A stretch of DNA of 64,000 nt from the NCBI RefSeq assembly GCF_000208745.1, contig NC_030850.1:1750208-1814207 (forward strand), in the 5' to 3' direction. The stretch comes from Theobroma cacao (Eukaryota > Streptophyta > Magnoliopsida > Malvales > Malvaceae). Under the pieces are notes generated by a model. That model saw only the letters and a program-made list of their open reading frames with translations, ran no database searches and had not been told where the DNA came from. How positions within the stretch are numbered: the stretch's first letter is position 1; every line of letters begins with the position of its first letter. The position numbers and the translations under genes were made by a program. Shown here in pieces: positions 37,801 through 49,889 of the stretch.

Positions 37801-40422
37801 TAGTGGTCATAAGGGTTGTTTCTTTTGGACCTTGGAACAGAACATCCATGCATGACCGACAAAAAGCCGTCTGGTGGGAACCTGTTGTGGGACACCACCC
37901 CCACCTCCCACTGGCCACTCCTGTCACAGTTCCATGTCGCTTTGTGGGTCCTACCGTGAGAGGGAACGGTGGGGTTCACTTGGCTTGTCAACATGAATTC
38001 CATGAACTTTTACGGGGGCTGATGGGGTCGCTGGCCTGCTGCTGCTGCCGCCGCTAAGCTAATGTGAACGTCCATGTCAATTCTTGAGTTATACGTGTTT
38101 TTTTAAAGGGTTTGTGTTTTGTTATACGTGGATGGTAGGAATTTGGTTTCATTTCTTTTTCATTTTTTTATCTTTTTCGGGGGTGAATTGCCTCCCTAAC
38201 TTTTGTAGGATCAGCCAAGGATGTGTTCTTCGATCGTGGTCCTTCCCCATTTGTTTGGTTCCTGAGAAAATTGTTGAAGCTTCTACTTTTGAATATCTTT
38301 AACTTCTGCAGCCCAAAGATTTGGTTGATTGAACGAAGACGCGTTGGTTAAGAAGTCAATGAAGGCTTTTAGTCATATTCATCACAAAGTTGAAAAATAT
38401 AGTTCACTCCTAAACATAGTTTCATGTTGTAGTTTGTTTGGATCATTACAAAATGAAAAAACTTAAATATTAATTAATATAAAGTTAGGCTATTACTTTT
38501 GTAAGTAAATTATAAAAATATATTTAAATATGAATAAATAGATTAATATTAAATTAAAAATATTTTGATAATTTTATTGAACTAACAACTTAAGGTTTTG
38601 TGAGAACAAGAATTATTCACGTAATATTAATTGAAAAAATAATATATATAAAAACTATGCTCCTCAATATAATATAAAAGATATATAATTAATCAAATTA
38701 GCATATAGCTGGGTTTCGTACATCATTAATTATTTTTGTCCAAAGAAGAAGAAAAGTTAATTTTCCCTATTACAAATCAATTAATCTCATTTAGCTATGA
38801 TACTATTGATATAGGCAATATGAAAAGTTTTCCTTTTATCTTAATATTTTTTGCCATAATAATTCTATCATACCAAAATAGTATCAATTTTATATGGTCA
38901 CAAAAAAAAATTTACACTATTTTTTTTATAGTTAACAACTCAAATATTCCAATATTCTTTTCAAATTCAAATATGACTACCAATTAGATTTTTTTCTTTT
39001 CATTTGGTTAAACAGTTAAAATATCTAAACATTTTTCTTCTTTCTTTTTCGGTTAGAAGAAAGATACAAAGGGGCCAATCAATCATGGAGGGGGATGAGT
39101 TTAATAAAGTAGCCTCTCACTACTTTATCATAATGCCCCTTTCCAAGCTGATGTGACTACGGGGAAGGGAGAGAGGGGAGGTGCTGGTGCTTGTCTTTGG
39201 CTCGCCATTTGGAACTTTTGTGGGGTCCTGATTGGGAGCGGTAGGGGCAAGGAAAAAAACCATGGAGCTTTAACGCACGCAATTTGACTTACGCGTCGCC
39301 TTCCGTATTCGCAAGTCTTTGTTTTTTGATTCATTAACCACATTCTTCGTTTATTAGGCATCAATCTTCCCACGTTAATTTATATTATATTATTTCCCAA
39401 AGAAACATAAAAAAGAGCATATTTCTTTTGTTTACCTTTTTTTTTTCCACAAGTTTCTTGAATTTTAAAACCCACTTTGACCAATCTTAGATAATGTTTA
39501 TAAATAAATAAATAAAAACTCTCATCTCCATTTTATGTTTTGTTTAGTATTTATTTTATAATTTTACGTTATGTGTTTAATCTATATTATTATTATTGAT
39601 TCTTAAATTTTAACGGTAAGTAACTTTAATAGTAATGTAAAATTATTAAAAAAAATTAAACAGAAGATTTTTGTTTGATATCTATAACTTTGAATTAAAT
39701 TAAATTTTGTCTTTGGACATGTTAGGGTTCGTACCATTCTTTATGAGGCGAGGGCAGCTGGTTTGGTCGCATGTCTATTTAAACAATAATTAAAAATGTT
39801 GAGATCTAGGCTTATGGTATGAGTTCCTTTTCCTATGGATTTTTCATTGATTACATTTATGTAAGTACAATCATGCAAGTCAATTCATAGGATAAAATAC
39901 AAAGAGATAATATAATCTAGACTCAGTACTAAATTAATCAAAGTCTACAACACTAGTAAAGAGAAATAATTGATACCACCACCTTCTGCTGTCTAAACGT
40001 GTTAAATCGATGTTGAGAACTTCTGTGAATTTAAGAAACAAAATGCGGGGTGATGGGAATCCCATAAAAAGCAAAACAAACTAACAAAGCAAAAGCTTGA
40101 GTTTGAAGCCTCAAAGTTGATAAAAAGACAGGTCTGACTTGTGTCGAGCATGTATGTGGATGGTATGGTCATGCCATGTCATCCTCCATCAAACACACCC
40201 ATAACCCGTTAAAGCCCATTGACCTCTCCACCTCCATGCACACACACACTCTCCCACCACGCAAAGATAAAAAGCCAGCAATTATAACCTCTAAAAGCCC
40301 CCCCTTCACTCCTCCTCCTCACACTTTCAAACCCTAAAAACCACAAAGCCAAAAAGAAGGAAGAAGAAGACCGAAGAAACCAAAAGCTCCACAAAGAGCG
40401 CTTTCTTTTGTGCTCTTAAGCT
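34823..40422. other. Long intergenic region between the cupin and GRAS genes
   Basis: 35100-37500 is AT-rich with no gene seen; a C-rich patch lies near 35660. 37700-38060 is distinctly GC-richer and has overlapping short open frames (up to 109 codons) without a recognised product. It could be a distal regulatory element or an unannotated transcript. 39100-39300 is again GC-richer, with a small perfect hairpin (nine-base stem, 39104-39128). The last 150 bases before 40423 are the likely GRAS leader. Confidence 0.45.
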
Positions 40423-42099
40423 ATGAGAGTCCCCGTTACTTCCCCACAAAACAACCATTCTCCGAGCCCAAAAACTAACAACAACAGCAGCAGCAACAAT
40501 AACAGTATAGCCCGGAACATCAGTTTCCACGGGCTTAACGGTGTTCAAACCTCATGCTATGAGCCAACTTCCGTTCTTGATCCTCGTCGTAGCCCTAGTC
40601 CCGTGCCCGAGAAGCCGGTTACGAATTCTGTCGATGTTTCAAATTGTATCTCGTCGGATCCTCATCATCATCAGGCCCCTTCTCCTGAGTGGGGCGAGTA
40701 TGTGCTGCGAAACATGGACTGGGATTCCATCATGAAAGACTTGGGATTAGACGACGAATCTGTGCCTCCTATCAAAACTATTAATCCTCAGGTTATTAGT
40801 CCCTGCGAGAATCAAATCCAAAGCCTCCCTGAGTTCACATCTTGCGAGTTGACTCATCAGTCGGTCCATTCTGATTTTAACAACCTTTACGATTTTTATT
40901 CGGGTCTAAATCAAAACCCATCTCATCAAAGTTTTAATACTGCTACTAACAATCACCTCGATATTTCTAATAGTTCTAATTTTCATAACACTATTAGCAA
41001 CTTCAACTTGGGCTTTGATTTTATAGAAGAGCTGATAAGAGCCGCGGATTGTTTCGACACCCACGAACTGCAACTCGCGCACGTGATATTGGCGCGGCTC
41101 AATCAGCGGCTACGATCTCCTTCGGGCAAACCGTTACAGAGAGCCGCTTTTTACTTCAACGAAGCTCTCCAGTCTCTGTTCACCGGGTCAACTCGGTCGA
41201 CTCGGTTATCTTCATGGAGTGAAATCGTGCAAACCATCAAAGCCTACAAGGCCTTCTCCGGAATCAACCCTATTCCCATGTTCAACCACTTTACGACCAA
41301 TCAAGCTCTCCTCGAAGCCCTGGACGGTTCAGCACCGTTGATTCACATCATCGATTTTGATATCGGACTGGGAGGCCAATACGCTTCTTTAATGAGAGAA
41401 ATGGCTGAAAGAAATTATCATTCCTGCAAGTTCATTCGAATAACCGCCGTGGTTCCCGAGGAGTATGCCATTGAGACAAGGCTTATCAAAGACAACCTTT
41501 TCCAGTTCGCTCAAGACCTTAAATTAAGGTTCCAGATTGAATTTGTTCTCCTTCGAACCTTCGAAATGTTGTCTTTAAAAGCTTTTAAGTTCATCGACGG
41601 GGAAAAAACGGCAATCCTTTTATCTCCGTCTATTTTCCGATGTCTCAGTTTAAACGTCGCAGCGTTTCTAAGTGATCTTCGGAGGGTCAATCCAAGCGTC
41701 GTCGTCTTTGTAGATAGCGAGGTGTGGATGGAGTCAGGCACGACGTCGTTTCGGAAGAATTTCGTTAACGGCTTGGAGTTTTACGCCATGATGTTCGAGT
41801 CGTTGGACGCGGCGGTCGCGGGTGGGGAATGGGTGAGGAAGATAGAGACGTTGTTGTTGCGTCCGAGGATATTGGCGGCGGTGGAGGCGGCGGCCAGGAG
41901 GACGACGCCGCCGTGGAGGGAGCTGTTTGTGGGGGCGGGAATGAGGGCGGTGCATTTGAGTCAGTTTGCGGATTTCCAAGCCGAGTGTTTGTTAGGGAAG
42001 GTTCAGGTTACGGGATTCCACGTGGGTAAAAGACAGGCTGAGTTGGTGCTTTGCTGGCACGAGAGGGCCTTGGTTACCACGTCAGCTTGGAGGTGTTAA
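40423..42099 (+). CDS. SCL15: GRAS transcription factor, SCL15/HAIRY MERISTEM-like
   Basis: This is a nuclear GRAS regulator of the HAM clade, which maintains shoot meristem identity and, for SCL15, represses embryonic genes after germination. It is a single exon of 558 residues. The N-terminus (MRVPVTSPQ, then Asn/Ser-rich) contains the MDWDSIMKDLGLD motif. The GRAS domain starts near residue 204 (FIEELIRAADCFDTHELQLA). It continues through a VHIID-type core IHIIDFDIGLGGQYASLM (about 307-324), a VVFVDSE segment (residues 427-433), and ends in a SAW motif (CWHERALVTTSAW). The 21-base miR171 complement lies in codons 221-228. Assignment to the SCL15/HAM4 branch rests on the N-terminal motifs and on the HVA22K and GBF1 neighbours, as in Arabidopsis. 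Confidence 0.93.
   Translation: MRVPVTSPQNNHSPSPKTNNNSSSNNNSIARNISFHGLNGVQTSCYEPTSVLDPRRSPSPVPEKPVTNSVDVSNCISSDPHHHQAPSPEWGEYVLRNMDWDSIMKDLGLDDESVPPIKTINPQVISPCENQIQSLPEFTSCELTHQSVHSDFNNLYDFYSGLNQNPSHQSFNTATNNHLDISNSSNFHNTISNFNLGFDFIEELIRAADCFDTHELQLAHVILARLNQRLRSPSGKPLQRAAFYFNEALQSLFTGSTRSTRLSSWSEIVQTIKAYKAFSGINPIPMFNHFTTNQALLEALDGSAPLIHIIDFDIGLGGQYASLMREMAERNYHSCKFIRITAVVPEEYAIETRLIKDNLFQFAQDLKLRFQIEFVLLRTFEMLSLKAFKFIDGEKTAILLSPSIFRCLSLNVAAFLSDLRRVNPSVVVFVDSEVWMESGTTSFRKNFVNGLEFYAMMFESLDAAVAGGEWVRKIETLLLRPRILAAVEAAARRTTPPWRELFVGAGMRAVHLSQFADFQAECLLGKVQVTGFHVGKRQAELVLCWHERALVTTSAWRC
41085..41105 (+). promoter_or_regulatory. Perfect miR171 target site
   Basis: The 21 bases running from GATATTGGCG to GCTCAATCA are fully complementary to canonical miR171 (miR171a form) as I know it. 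The site encodes ILARLNQ within the first GRAS leucine-rich part. Cleavage by AGO1-miR171 is expected from what is known of HAM genes. Confidence 0.92.
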
Positions 42100-43729
42100 G
42101 CCGTAGCCTAGCTGGATTTAGGATTAGGAGGAGGAGGGCGGCTGATTGGGGATGTAATTGTACGTATCCTGATCCAATTTAAATTTTTGCTTTGTTTGGA
42201 TCTTTCCATGTTTTAGTATCAAGTATGGTATCTTGGTATGATTTGGTGTAGTTATAATGAAAGAGCTGGGGATACCTTTTAGTTTTAGGTGGCCTTGTTT
42301 CTTCTTATCCAGTATTCCAGTAATATGTATATCCAGCATAACATATGAGTCCTCAAACAAAACCGTGTACCAAAAACTGATGTATTCCAAGGGGGCAACC
42401 CCCCAATAATGAAATCAAATTTTTTAGGTTTGCTTTTTTCTTTGAGGGGACAAGATCTTTGTTTTATCCTAAAGTTGTTCATGTTTTATAGAGAAAAAAC
42501 TTGATGTATTTGTCTAAAAAGGTTTTAAGCTAAATAATTAGTCCTACTTGAAAATATACCATTTTAAGAATTTCAGTTCATTTGAAAGCTAAGTTTCTTT
42601 CAAAATATAATAATAAGATTTCCTCTTCAATAATTAAATCTAAAGTTCAACGTATGTAAATCATGATATATTTCGTCCAATTTGACAGTTGATTTGTTTT
42701 AATTAATTATGTAAATCGTTTATTTGTTTTTTTTACTTAAGAGATGTATATTGAAAGTTATTTGTTATTATTATAGATAAATACAATTTTATAAAAAAAC
42801 ATAATATTAAAAATATTTTTAAATTATTAAAAAAATTTAAATAAATCTTTTTTCTACGTTCAATTAAGTTTCCATACTTGTTTTGAATTAAATTAACTCT
42901 AATAATTAATGATTAATTAATTATTATTAATCAAAATATCACTTATAATTTATATACATGTACGTTGATATGATATATTAACATATCATAATAGATAATA
43001 ATATTATATGATGATAAGATCATATGATATTTTTACCTTTTATATCAATATAATAATGATAAGTGACATTTTAATTAAAAATAATTAATTTACTGTTTAT
43101 TTGACTCAAAATAAAAATATAAAAATTAATTAAATATAATAAAAATAAAAACTTATATAATTTTTTTTTAAATATTATGTTTTCATTTATATATATGTGT
43201 GTGTGTCAAAGCACTACTATTTATAAAAGGTAATTATATTCTCTTAATTGTAAAGTAAAAGATTTCATATAGTAATATTGAAAAGTATTAAGTTATGTTA
43301 TAAACTTAATTATTTTAACATTTTGGCATTTAATTAAAAGCTTAGAAATCCGTATCTAACGTATTTATCCGAATCATAATAATTTAGGTATGATTTGATT
43401 TGATTCTTTGACAAGATGAATAACAATAACAGTAATACAAAACAAATACTACGACTCCCACCATTTTTTGTCCCTTCCAAACAATTACACTTTTGTATTT
43501 CTTTATTCTACTCAAAGCCCGTGGCGTGGCCCAACCATTAACAATGCGAAGCCCAAACAAAAACTTTCCTTGTTCAAACGACATCGTTTTTACCGCCAGG
43601 AAATGAAATTTATTTTTGCCTTGGAAAATTCCAAAACTCCAAAAGTACAAAAAAAAAAAACCATTTAGCCCTAATTATTAAAATGTAAAAAATACAGGTT
43701 AATTTGGATTCTCTCCGCAGAATCCTGCA
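42100..43729. other. Intergenic, very AT-rich
   Basis: This is the GRAS 3' UTR (to about 42480) followed by strongly AT-rich DNA. 43380-43729 is less biased and should contain the HVA22K promoter and leader. No other gene is seen. Confidence 0.6.
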
Positions 43730-46528
43730 ATGGCTTTTCTCGGATCCAATGTAGCCAGCGAGGTTTGAATCTATCTTCTCTTTTCATCTAATTTTCTTGG
43801 TTTCTTGGTCTTTTTTGCTTTGGATTTTAATTTGTTTACTGTATTTTGTTTGATCACCCTTTTGGATCTGTTAATCAGTTTATAGTAATGTATTTATTAG
43901 CTGAAATTTGGTGTAAGTCGGAATAAATTTGCACCCCGATCATAAGAAAATTATGATCTCAGATTATGAGCTGATTGTTTTTCTGTTCATGTAAAAATCA
44001 GCGCCGATATTGCTCATTGTTGGATTAAAGAGTAAAAAGTTAGAGAAATCGTTTCTGATGTTTATACTCTCGGAGTTCATAGAGAAAAATAGAGGAATTT
44101 ATATTTATTTATCCGTTTATTTTGTTTAGCTGATAATGAGAAAATAGTAATAATATCTTGCTTTTTCTTTTTTTTTTATAGATTTTCTATGTTTGCTTAA
44201 GTTAGGGAATGTAATAAGTTTCATTTCTTTGCGGGGATCATGCTTATCGATTTTGCTAAAGTATTTTGAATTGTTTGTTGCGTATGTTTTTATGGTTTGG
44301 TTTAGGTATTGTGTTGAGTTTTGATGCTTGTTACCTTTCTTATGGTTACATGTTTAACTTGCTTCTGAATTGTTTGCATGCCATCTAATGTAGGTTGGGT
44401 TACGGTTGCTTCTCTGCCCACTTGGTTCTAACATTGTCACTCGTGCCGCATGGTGCGTTCTAGTTGAATCTAGTTCTTGTCTCTTGGTAGCTTGCTTGAC
44501 ATGTTCTCCTAAATATTTGATATAAAGTTGATTACTCCAGCATTAAGTGGAGTCACCCTTTGTGGATATCAATCTAAACCTTTTTTTTGGTGTGTTGCAG
44601 CTGTTCTGTGGGGATTGTTTTACCCGTATACTCTACATTTAGGGCAATTGAAAGAAATGATGAAAATGAGCAGCAAAAGTGGCTTACATATTGGGCAGGT
44701 CGGCAAATTGTTCTTTAGCTTTTCATTTAAAGTTGCAATCATTGTCATTTTGTTGAATTCTTGAGCTTTGACCATCTTTCCTCTACCTATATCAAATTTT
44801 AGGAACATTCACCTTGCATTTTCTGACATAAAATTGCAGTTTGTTGTTTTCTATACTGCTGTTTCTTGCCGGTACAAGTCGAAACCTTCTTTTAATTGTT
44901 TTATGCAAACTTGAAGCCCAAGTGTTTCATTGTTAAGATGCTTTAAATTAGTTGGCTAACAATAAATGGTCATGCAGTGGTTTCATTGCCTACCTCCTCA
45001 TTTTATAGTACACGAGTCAGGACAAAATGACAAACTCATATAATCAATGAACACACACCTTGGAATAAAAATGAAGACAGAAACCGTAAAAGGGGACAAT
45101 ATTAACTAACAGTAAAGATAAAGGTAATCATTAGGATTTTGATGTGTTATAATCCAGGGCTTGCGTATTGCATTTGGCTTTTGTTTTGGTCGTTTTCTTT
45201 TTCAACTTTGTGTTATGTTGATATGGTGAGCATTCTGATTTATGTCAATAGCATTTTTATCTTTGAAATCTGGAAGTACATGACCTTCTCATCATTGCAG
45301 CTTATGGATCTTTCACCATTGTTGAAGTGTTCTCTGACAAACTTCTTTCCTGGTACCATTTGACCTGAAGTGTTCTGATTCCTAACCATTTATGCATGTG
45401 AACTATCTAATATTCCTTTATGCTTACATAACTTGGTATATTACTCAATATTTATTTCATTTTTACAGGTTTCCATATTATTATCACTTCAAGTTTGCAT
45501 TTCTTGTCTGGCTTCAACTTCCATCTACTGAAGTAAGTTCAAAATCATGATTATTTTCATTCATACTGAAAGCCAGGGTTAAAAAGAGGGTGCTGAGATG
45601 TTTATTTGTTTTGAGGTTTTTTTATATCTTCTATGTTGTTCTTCTGCATCCTCTGTTTTAATTGCTTTGTTGCGTTTTCTTACAATCCACTATCTAATTA
45701 CAAGGATTCCTTCTTTTCACGGTTAGATTTTCACCAAGGTTTTGGTATCTACTCTGTTTTCTTTCAGGATTAGATGAAGCAACATAGAACTTCCAGAGTC
45801 ACAGACTTCTGACTGTTGGTTTCTTTAGTGCTAATTAGCAAATGGAAAACCAATTTAATCAGGGGATAGGGGAAACAACTTAACAAATTTAAAGTAATAC
45901 ATTTGTTTTTGTCCCACTTATTTCATTTCTAATTGCAATTCTGCTTGTATTATTTTTCTTTGAAACCTATTTCTTTATCATATTTATGTTGGTATATTCA
46001 CATTATGAAATTGCTTTGCTAACAGGGGGCTAAGCAAATATACAAGAACCACCTGCGTCCATTCTTGTTGAGGCATCAAGCTAAAGTTGATCAACTTATG
46101 GGCTTTGCATGTTCTGAAATGGTATGTAATCCCGTTGACTTTGGTTTTAATTTGACATAGCCCTCGTGTGGATATCTGCACTTGGGTTCCTCTTTATTTC
46201 ATCTTCCAATATGTAAACGAGATGTAGACATCAAGGTTTTGTGGACATGTGTAGGCAAGATTCATCAGCACGCATCAGGAAGAGTTCCGATTTGTTAGGA
46301 TAATGTTCAGGAAGATGACAGGGTCAGGTTAGCCCAATACTACATAAACTGCTAGCTTGTTAGCCTTTTTTCCCTATTTTCCGCTATATCATGCTGAAAA
46401 TTGTTGATACTGAATCAGCAAATGCAAAGGTGAGGGGTGCTGCGGAACCAGATAAACCTAGACGTCTACCTGAAATCAAGGGCCAAACAAGAATGATCTC
46501 AAATCCGGAGTCTGATCACAATGAATGA
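43730..46528 (+). CDS. HVA22K: HVA22-like protein k (TB2/DP1/HVA22 family)
   Basis: This is an ER membrane-shaping protein of the REEP/Yop1/HVA22 family; barley HVA22 is ABA-induced. Eight exons (43730-43762, 44394-44452, 44601-44698, 45301-45352, 45469-45532, 46026-46121, 46255-46327, 46419-46528) join in phase to 194 residues. The TB2/DP1 domain covers about residues 12-100. It has the hydrophobic hairpin region CPLGSNIVTRAACCSVGIVL, the charged ERNDENEQQKWLTYWAAYG segment, and two more hydrophobic stretches (GSFTIVEVFSDKLLSWFPYYY, FAFLVWLQLPST). KQIYKNHLRPFLLRHQAKVD follows, then a polar tail. The first exon is only 11 codons, so the start depends on splicing being right, but the phase fits. 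Convergent with GBF1. Confidence 0.9.
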
Positions 46529-47073
46529 TACCTCGCCTTTCTAGGGAGGTAGCTGTATATTATGTTTTTCTACCTATCAGCACCCCAATATACAAGGAGG
46601 TAATCTTTTTGTATAACAAATCAGGGCCTTTAATGTGGCCGGAAGAGGTGGAACATGAGATATAGGCAGCCTGCTGCTTCTTATGAGAGTAGGCAGCATT
46701 CTTTTACTCAAAATTTCATCTCTGTTTTAAGTCTTTTCTCATGCAAGATTCCCACATTTGTCGTTTTACATAGAAACAATAGACAATGTTTCTCTCATGT
46801 ATTTTAAATAAATAGTACACGCAAATTTGATCAAAATCTGAATAGTGGCTAAATCAATCTCCAAATATTCTTTCGCCCCAATCAACTATAACAATACAAC
46901 AACCTTTAACTCTGGTTAAAACTTTTTTCTTTCTTAAATAAACATTACAGTTATAAATGGTTAAGGTATAGATTAGTAAGGAAAACAAATGCCCTATTAC
47001 TCGACTAAAGCCATGGTAAAAAGAATTCCTGGAGACCAAGAAATTACTGCATGCTATCACTGCTGGTTTACTA
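46529..47073. other. Convergent intergenic spacer
   Basis: 545 bases separate the HVA22K stop from the GBF1 stop. It presumably contains both 3' UTRs facing each other. Nothing else is seen. Confidence 0.6.
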
Positions 47074-49813
47074 TTAACTATTCCCCTCACCACCTCGGGA
47101 CTGAAGAACTGAAGACGGATTGTCTTGTTCGACGTCAGTTAAAGCATCAGGTCCACACATCCGTGTCAACTCGTCCTGTTATAGCAGCAAAATCATATTT
47201 GTTGATAACATATTTAAAATCATTCTTAAGAAAGAAGTGATTGCAACGCACTTAATAAATTGATACTAGTATTTTAACAATCACAAAGGTTCCACTCTCC
47301 GTCAGTAGAGTGAAGTCAAGGGAAGCAGGTAAGCAAGGTAAGAAGATAGATGAGCATTCATGAAAAGGACGAGACCTCAGGTTCAGTGCCGAGTAAAAGG
47401 GGACAGCTGTTCTATACCTTAGACAGCTGTTCTATACCTTAATAGAATTATTTTCCGACGTAAGCTTCTCGCATTCATCAGAAAGCTTCTTTAGTTCATC
47501 TCTAAGGTTGCAGTTTTCATTTGCCAAGCTCTCCACCCTGGCTTGTAGCTCTTCACACTCCGCCTAAGGAAACACAAAACACAAGCTACAGATTTTAACC
47601 TTCACCCTGAAGCTGTAAAATACTTCATATGCTATTAAAATAAGTTCTAAAACCATTGGTTGAGGAACACATGTAAACCAGACTACCTGCTTGCGTAATC
47701 TTGATCTCCTAGCAGACTCCCTATTAGATTGCTTCCTCTTCTGTCTTTTCAACTCACGTTCATCCTGCAAGAACGCACCAATGTAGTTAAAAACACGAAA
47801 CTGCAGAAGTTTCTTGAAAGCCAAACTGCAAAAGTAAGTCACATCCACAATGCTCTAGTTGCTTAAAAGGATGCACAAAGGACGCAAACAAAGTGACATT
47901 AGGGACTAAGGTGGGTTTTAGCAACTCAGAAGCAGAACATCGAATTACAAATGGAGCAAATACTAATAGATGAAAAATCTCCCAGTTAGGCTCATACCTG
48001 AATCCACTGGTCTGGCATTACACCTCCAGGAGCAACTGTGGCTACAGCACCAGATGAGTTAGGTCTCATTTTTGCAGCTCCTGCAGCAGCAGCGGATCCG
48101 CTCCATAGGTCCATCCCTATATTCAAAGTAGTTGCAGGCATAGAGACTATGGGTTTCCCAGGAACTAAAGCCTGAGATGCCCCAGCAGTGTTACTCTGTG
48201 CACTGGCTGGTAACAAGAGCGATTACAATTAGAAAACTATCACATTATATAAAGTGAAAGGTTAACCTACAAAACCAGCCCTAAGCTTATTACCAGAATT
48301 ACACTTAGCAACTCTTATTTTTTTTCAATTTTCTTACACTTATTCCCTCATCACACTTTTCCGTCCTCCCTATTTATAATATTTCAAGAGGGAGTCAGAT
48401 TGCGTGTCTGAAACCATACGGAGAAAATTTTTTAGCTCCAAAAAAACCTGAAGCTTGTCTTTTTGGTTTATCCATAGTACAAAAATAGCAGAAATTAGAT
48501 AAGGAAACTTAATATACCATCTGCAAGCATCTGGTCAAAGCTTCCCTTTTTACCAGCAGCAAGTTCCTAAAGAAAGAAAAAAACGGGCACATATTTATTA
48601 GAAGGACAATTCATTGCATTATCATGATGGCCAGTAAACAATGTTGATGAAGGAAAATGAATTTATAAAGTAGGCAGTGCCCTCGATGATAAATCAAATA
48701 TTGATAATTAGGCGCATACTTGTTGATTATTCTCATCACTTCCATCTGATGTACCTTCACTGCCACTTTCACCGCTGTTAAGAATACGCATGCACAAAAA
48801 TTGAAGAAATTTTTTTAACCAAATTTCTACGTTGAGAATAAATGTGAGTATTGTGTTAGAAAAAAGGTTGAAACATCATAAGGCTAGCGCACCTTTGAGA
48901 GCCACCATCATTTCCAGAGCCTGAAGCCACTTTTCCACTCTCCCCAACCTTGCTTCCTGAAGTTCCCTTGGATTTTTTGGTGGCACCTCGATCCTTTCCA
49001 TCAGTACCCTTCACTTCATGATCAACATTATTCTGTGCAGAAGTTGGAGTCTGTAGAAAAAATAGAATAGCCACAGTTAGTGACAAGAGGAAGGGCATTT
49101 ATTTTATCAGTCACTATGAATCAAAAGGAAATACAAATGGGAAAGTGAAAACACATAAAGAAAGTAAATAATAATATTACCGTGGCCATATTAGGATGTG
49201 CATAAACACCCCCTGGAGGATATATAGCTGGGTATGGAACTGGGGTGCCGTATGGAGGCATTAAAGGATGCTGAATGAGAACAACAAAAAGGAAAGTAAG
49301 AACATTACTCTGATCAAATATTGAAAGAAACAGACTGTTGCATAATGGTGATTTTAAAAGTGGAATCACCTGGCCTCCCCATATATATGGATGTGGAGTT
49401 GGAGAAGCAACAGTTGAGGCAAAAAAGGGAGGTGGAGTAGCTCCAGCACCATAATAAGCCTAAACAAGAAGCCCAGCTGTAAGCTTGAATGCTTACTTAC
49501 AGGGTAACGACTTTTATGAATTTCATAAACAAGACCAACAGTTAAAAAAGAAAATCAAACCCCACGAATTATTTATACAAACCTGGATGGAGCTTGACCA
49601 ATCAGGATATGAGGGTGTTGTAGGTATTTCCTATAAGCGCAAAGTAGAAATATCAGTAAAACTCATCCACATGTTAGTGGTGAGAGAAAAAGAATGGTAT
49701 GAGCACATTTTTTGTTCTTTTCTTTGGGTGGGGTGGAGGCAACTATGATAGACCTGAGTTGAAGCTGTAGGTTTGGAAGGCTTGGCAGGTGTGCTCTCCT
49801 CTTCTGTTCCCAT
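47074..49813 (-). CDS. GBF1: G-box binding bZIP factor, GBF1-like (group G)
   Basis: This bZIP binds CACGTG sites and acts in light, ABA and senescence responses. Eleven coding exons (49754-49813, 49583-49630, 49370-49459, 49181-49270, 48893-49050, 48720-48774, 48518-48566, 47998-48206, 47687-47764, 47438-47563, 47074-47175) give 354 residues. An N-terminal proline-rich domain carries the group G hallmarks [34 protein letters not shown] and VYAHP. A Ser/Gly/Glu-rich section ([17 protein letters not shown]) and a multifunctional mosaic region follow. The basic region is [16 protein letters not shown] (residues 264-279), with Asn-x7-Arg spacing; the leucine zipper follows to about 321. A 5' UTR intron from 51141 down to about 49890 is likely. 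The leader exon contains an ATG that would make a six-codon uORF after splicing. The exon 10 donor is tandemly duplicated. Confidence 0.92.
47402..47441. repeat. Perfect 20-bp tandem duplication spanning a GBF1 splice donor
   Basis: The 20-base unit GACAGCTGTTCTATACCTTA occurs twice with no spacer (47402-47421 and 47422-47441). On the minus strand each copy carries AAG|GTATAG. The donor of GBF1 exon 10 therefore has an identical competitor 20 bases downstream. Confidence 0.93.
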
Positions 49814-49889
49814 TATCACGTTGGTAAACCTCTTAAATTCAGCAACTTAGAATCAAACTTGTATATCCTCAACGACTTTTATGAAGCAC

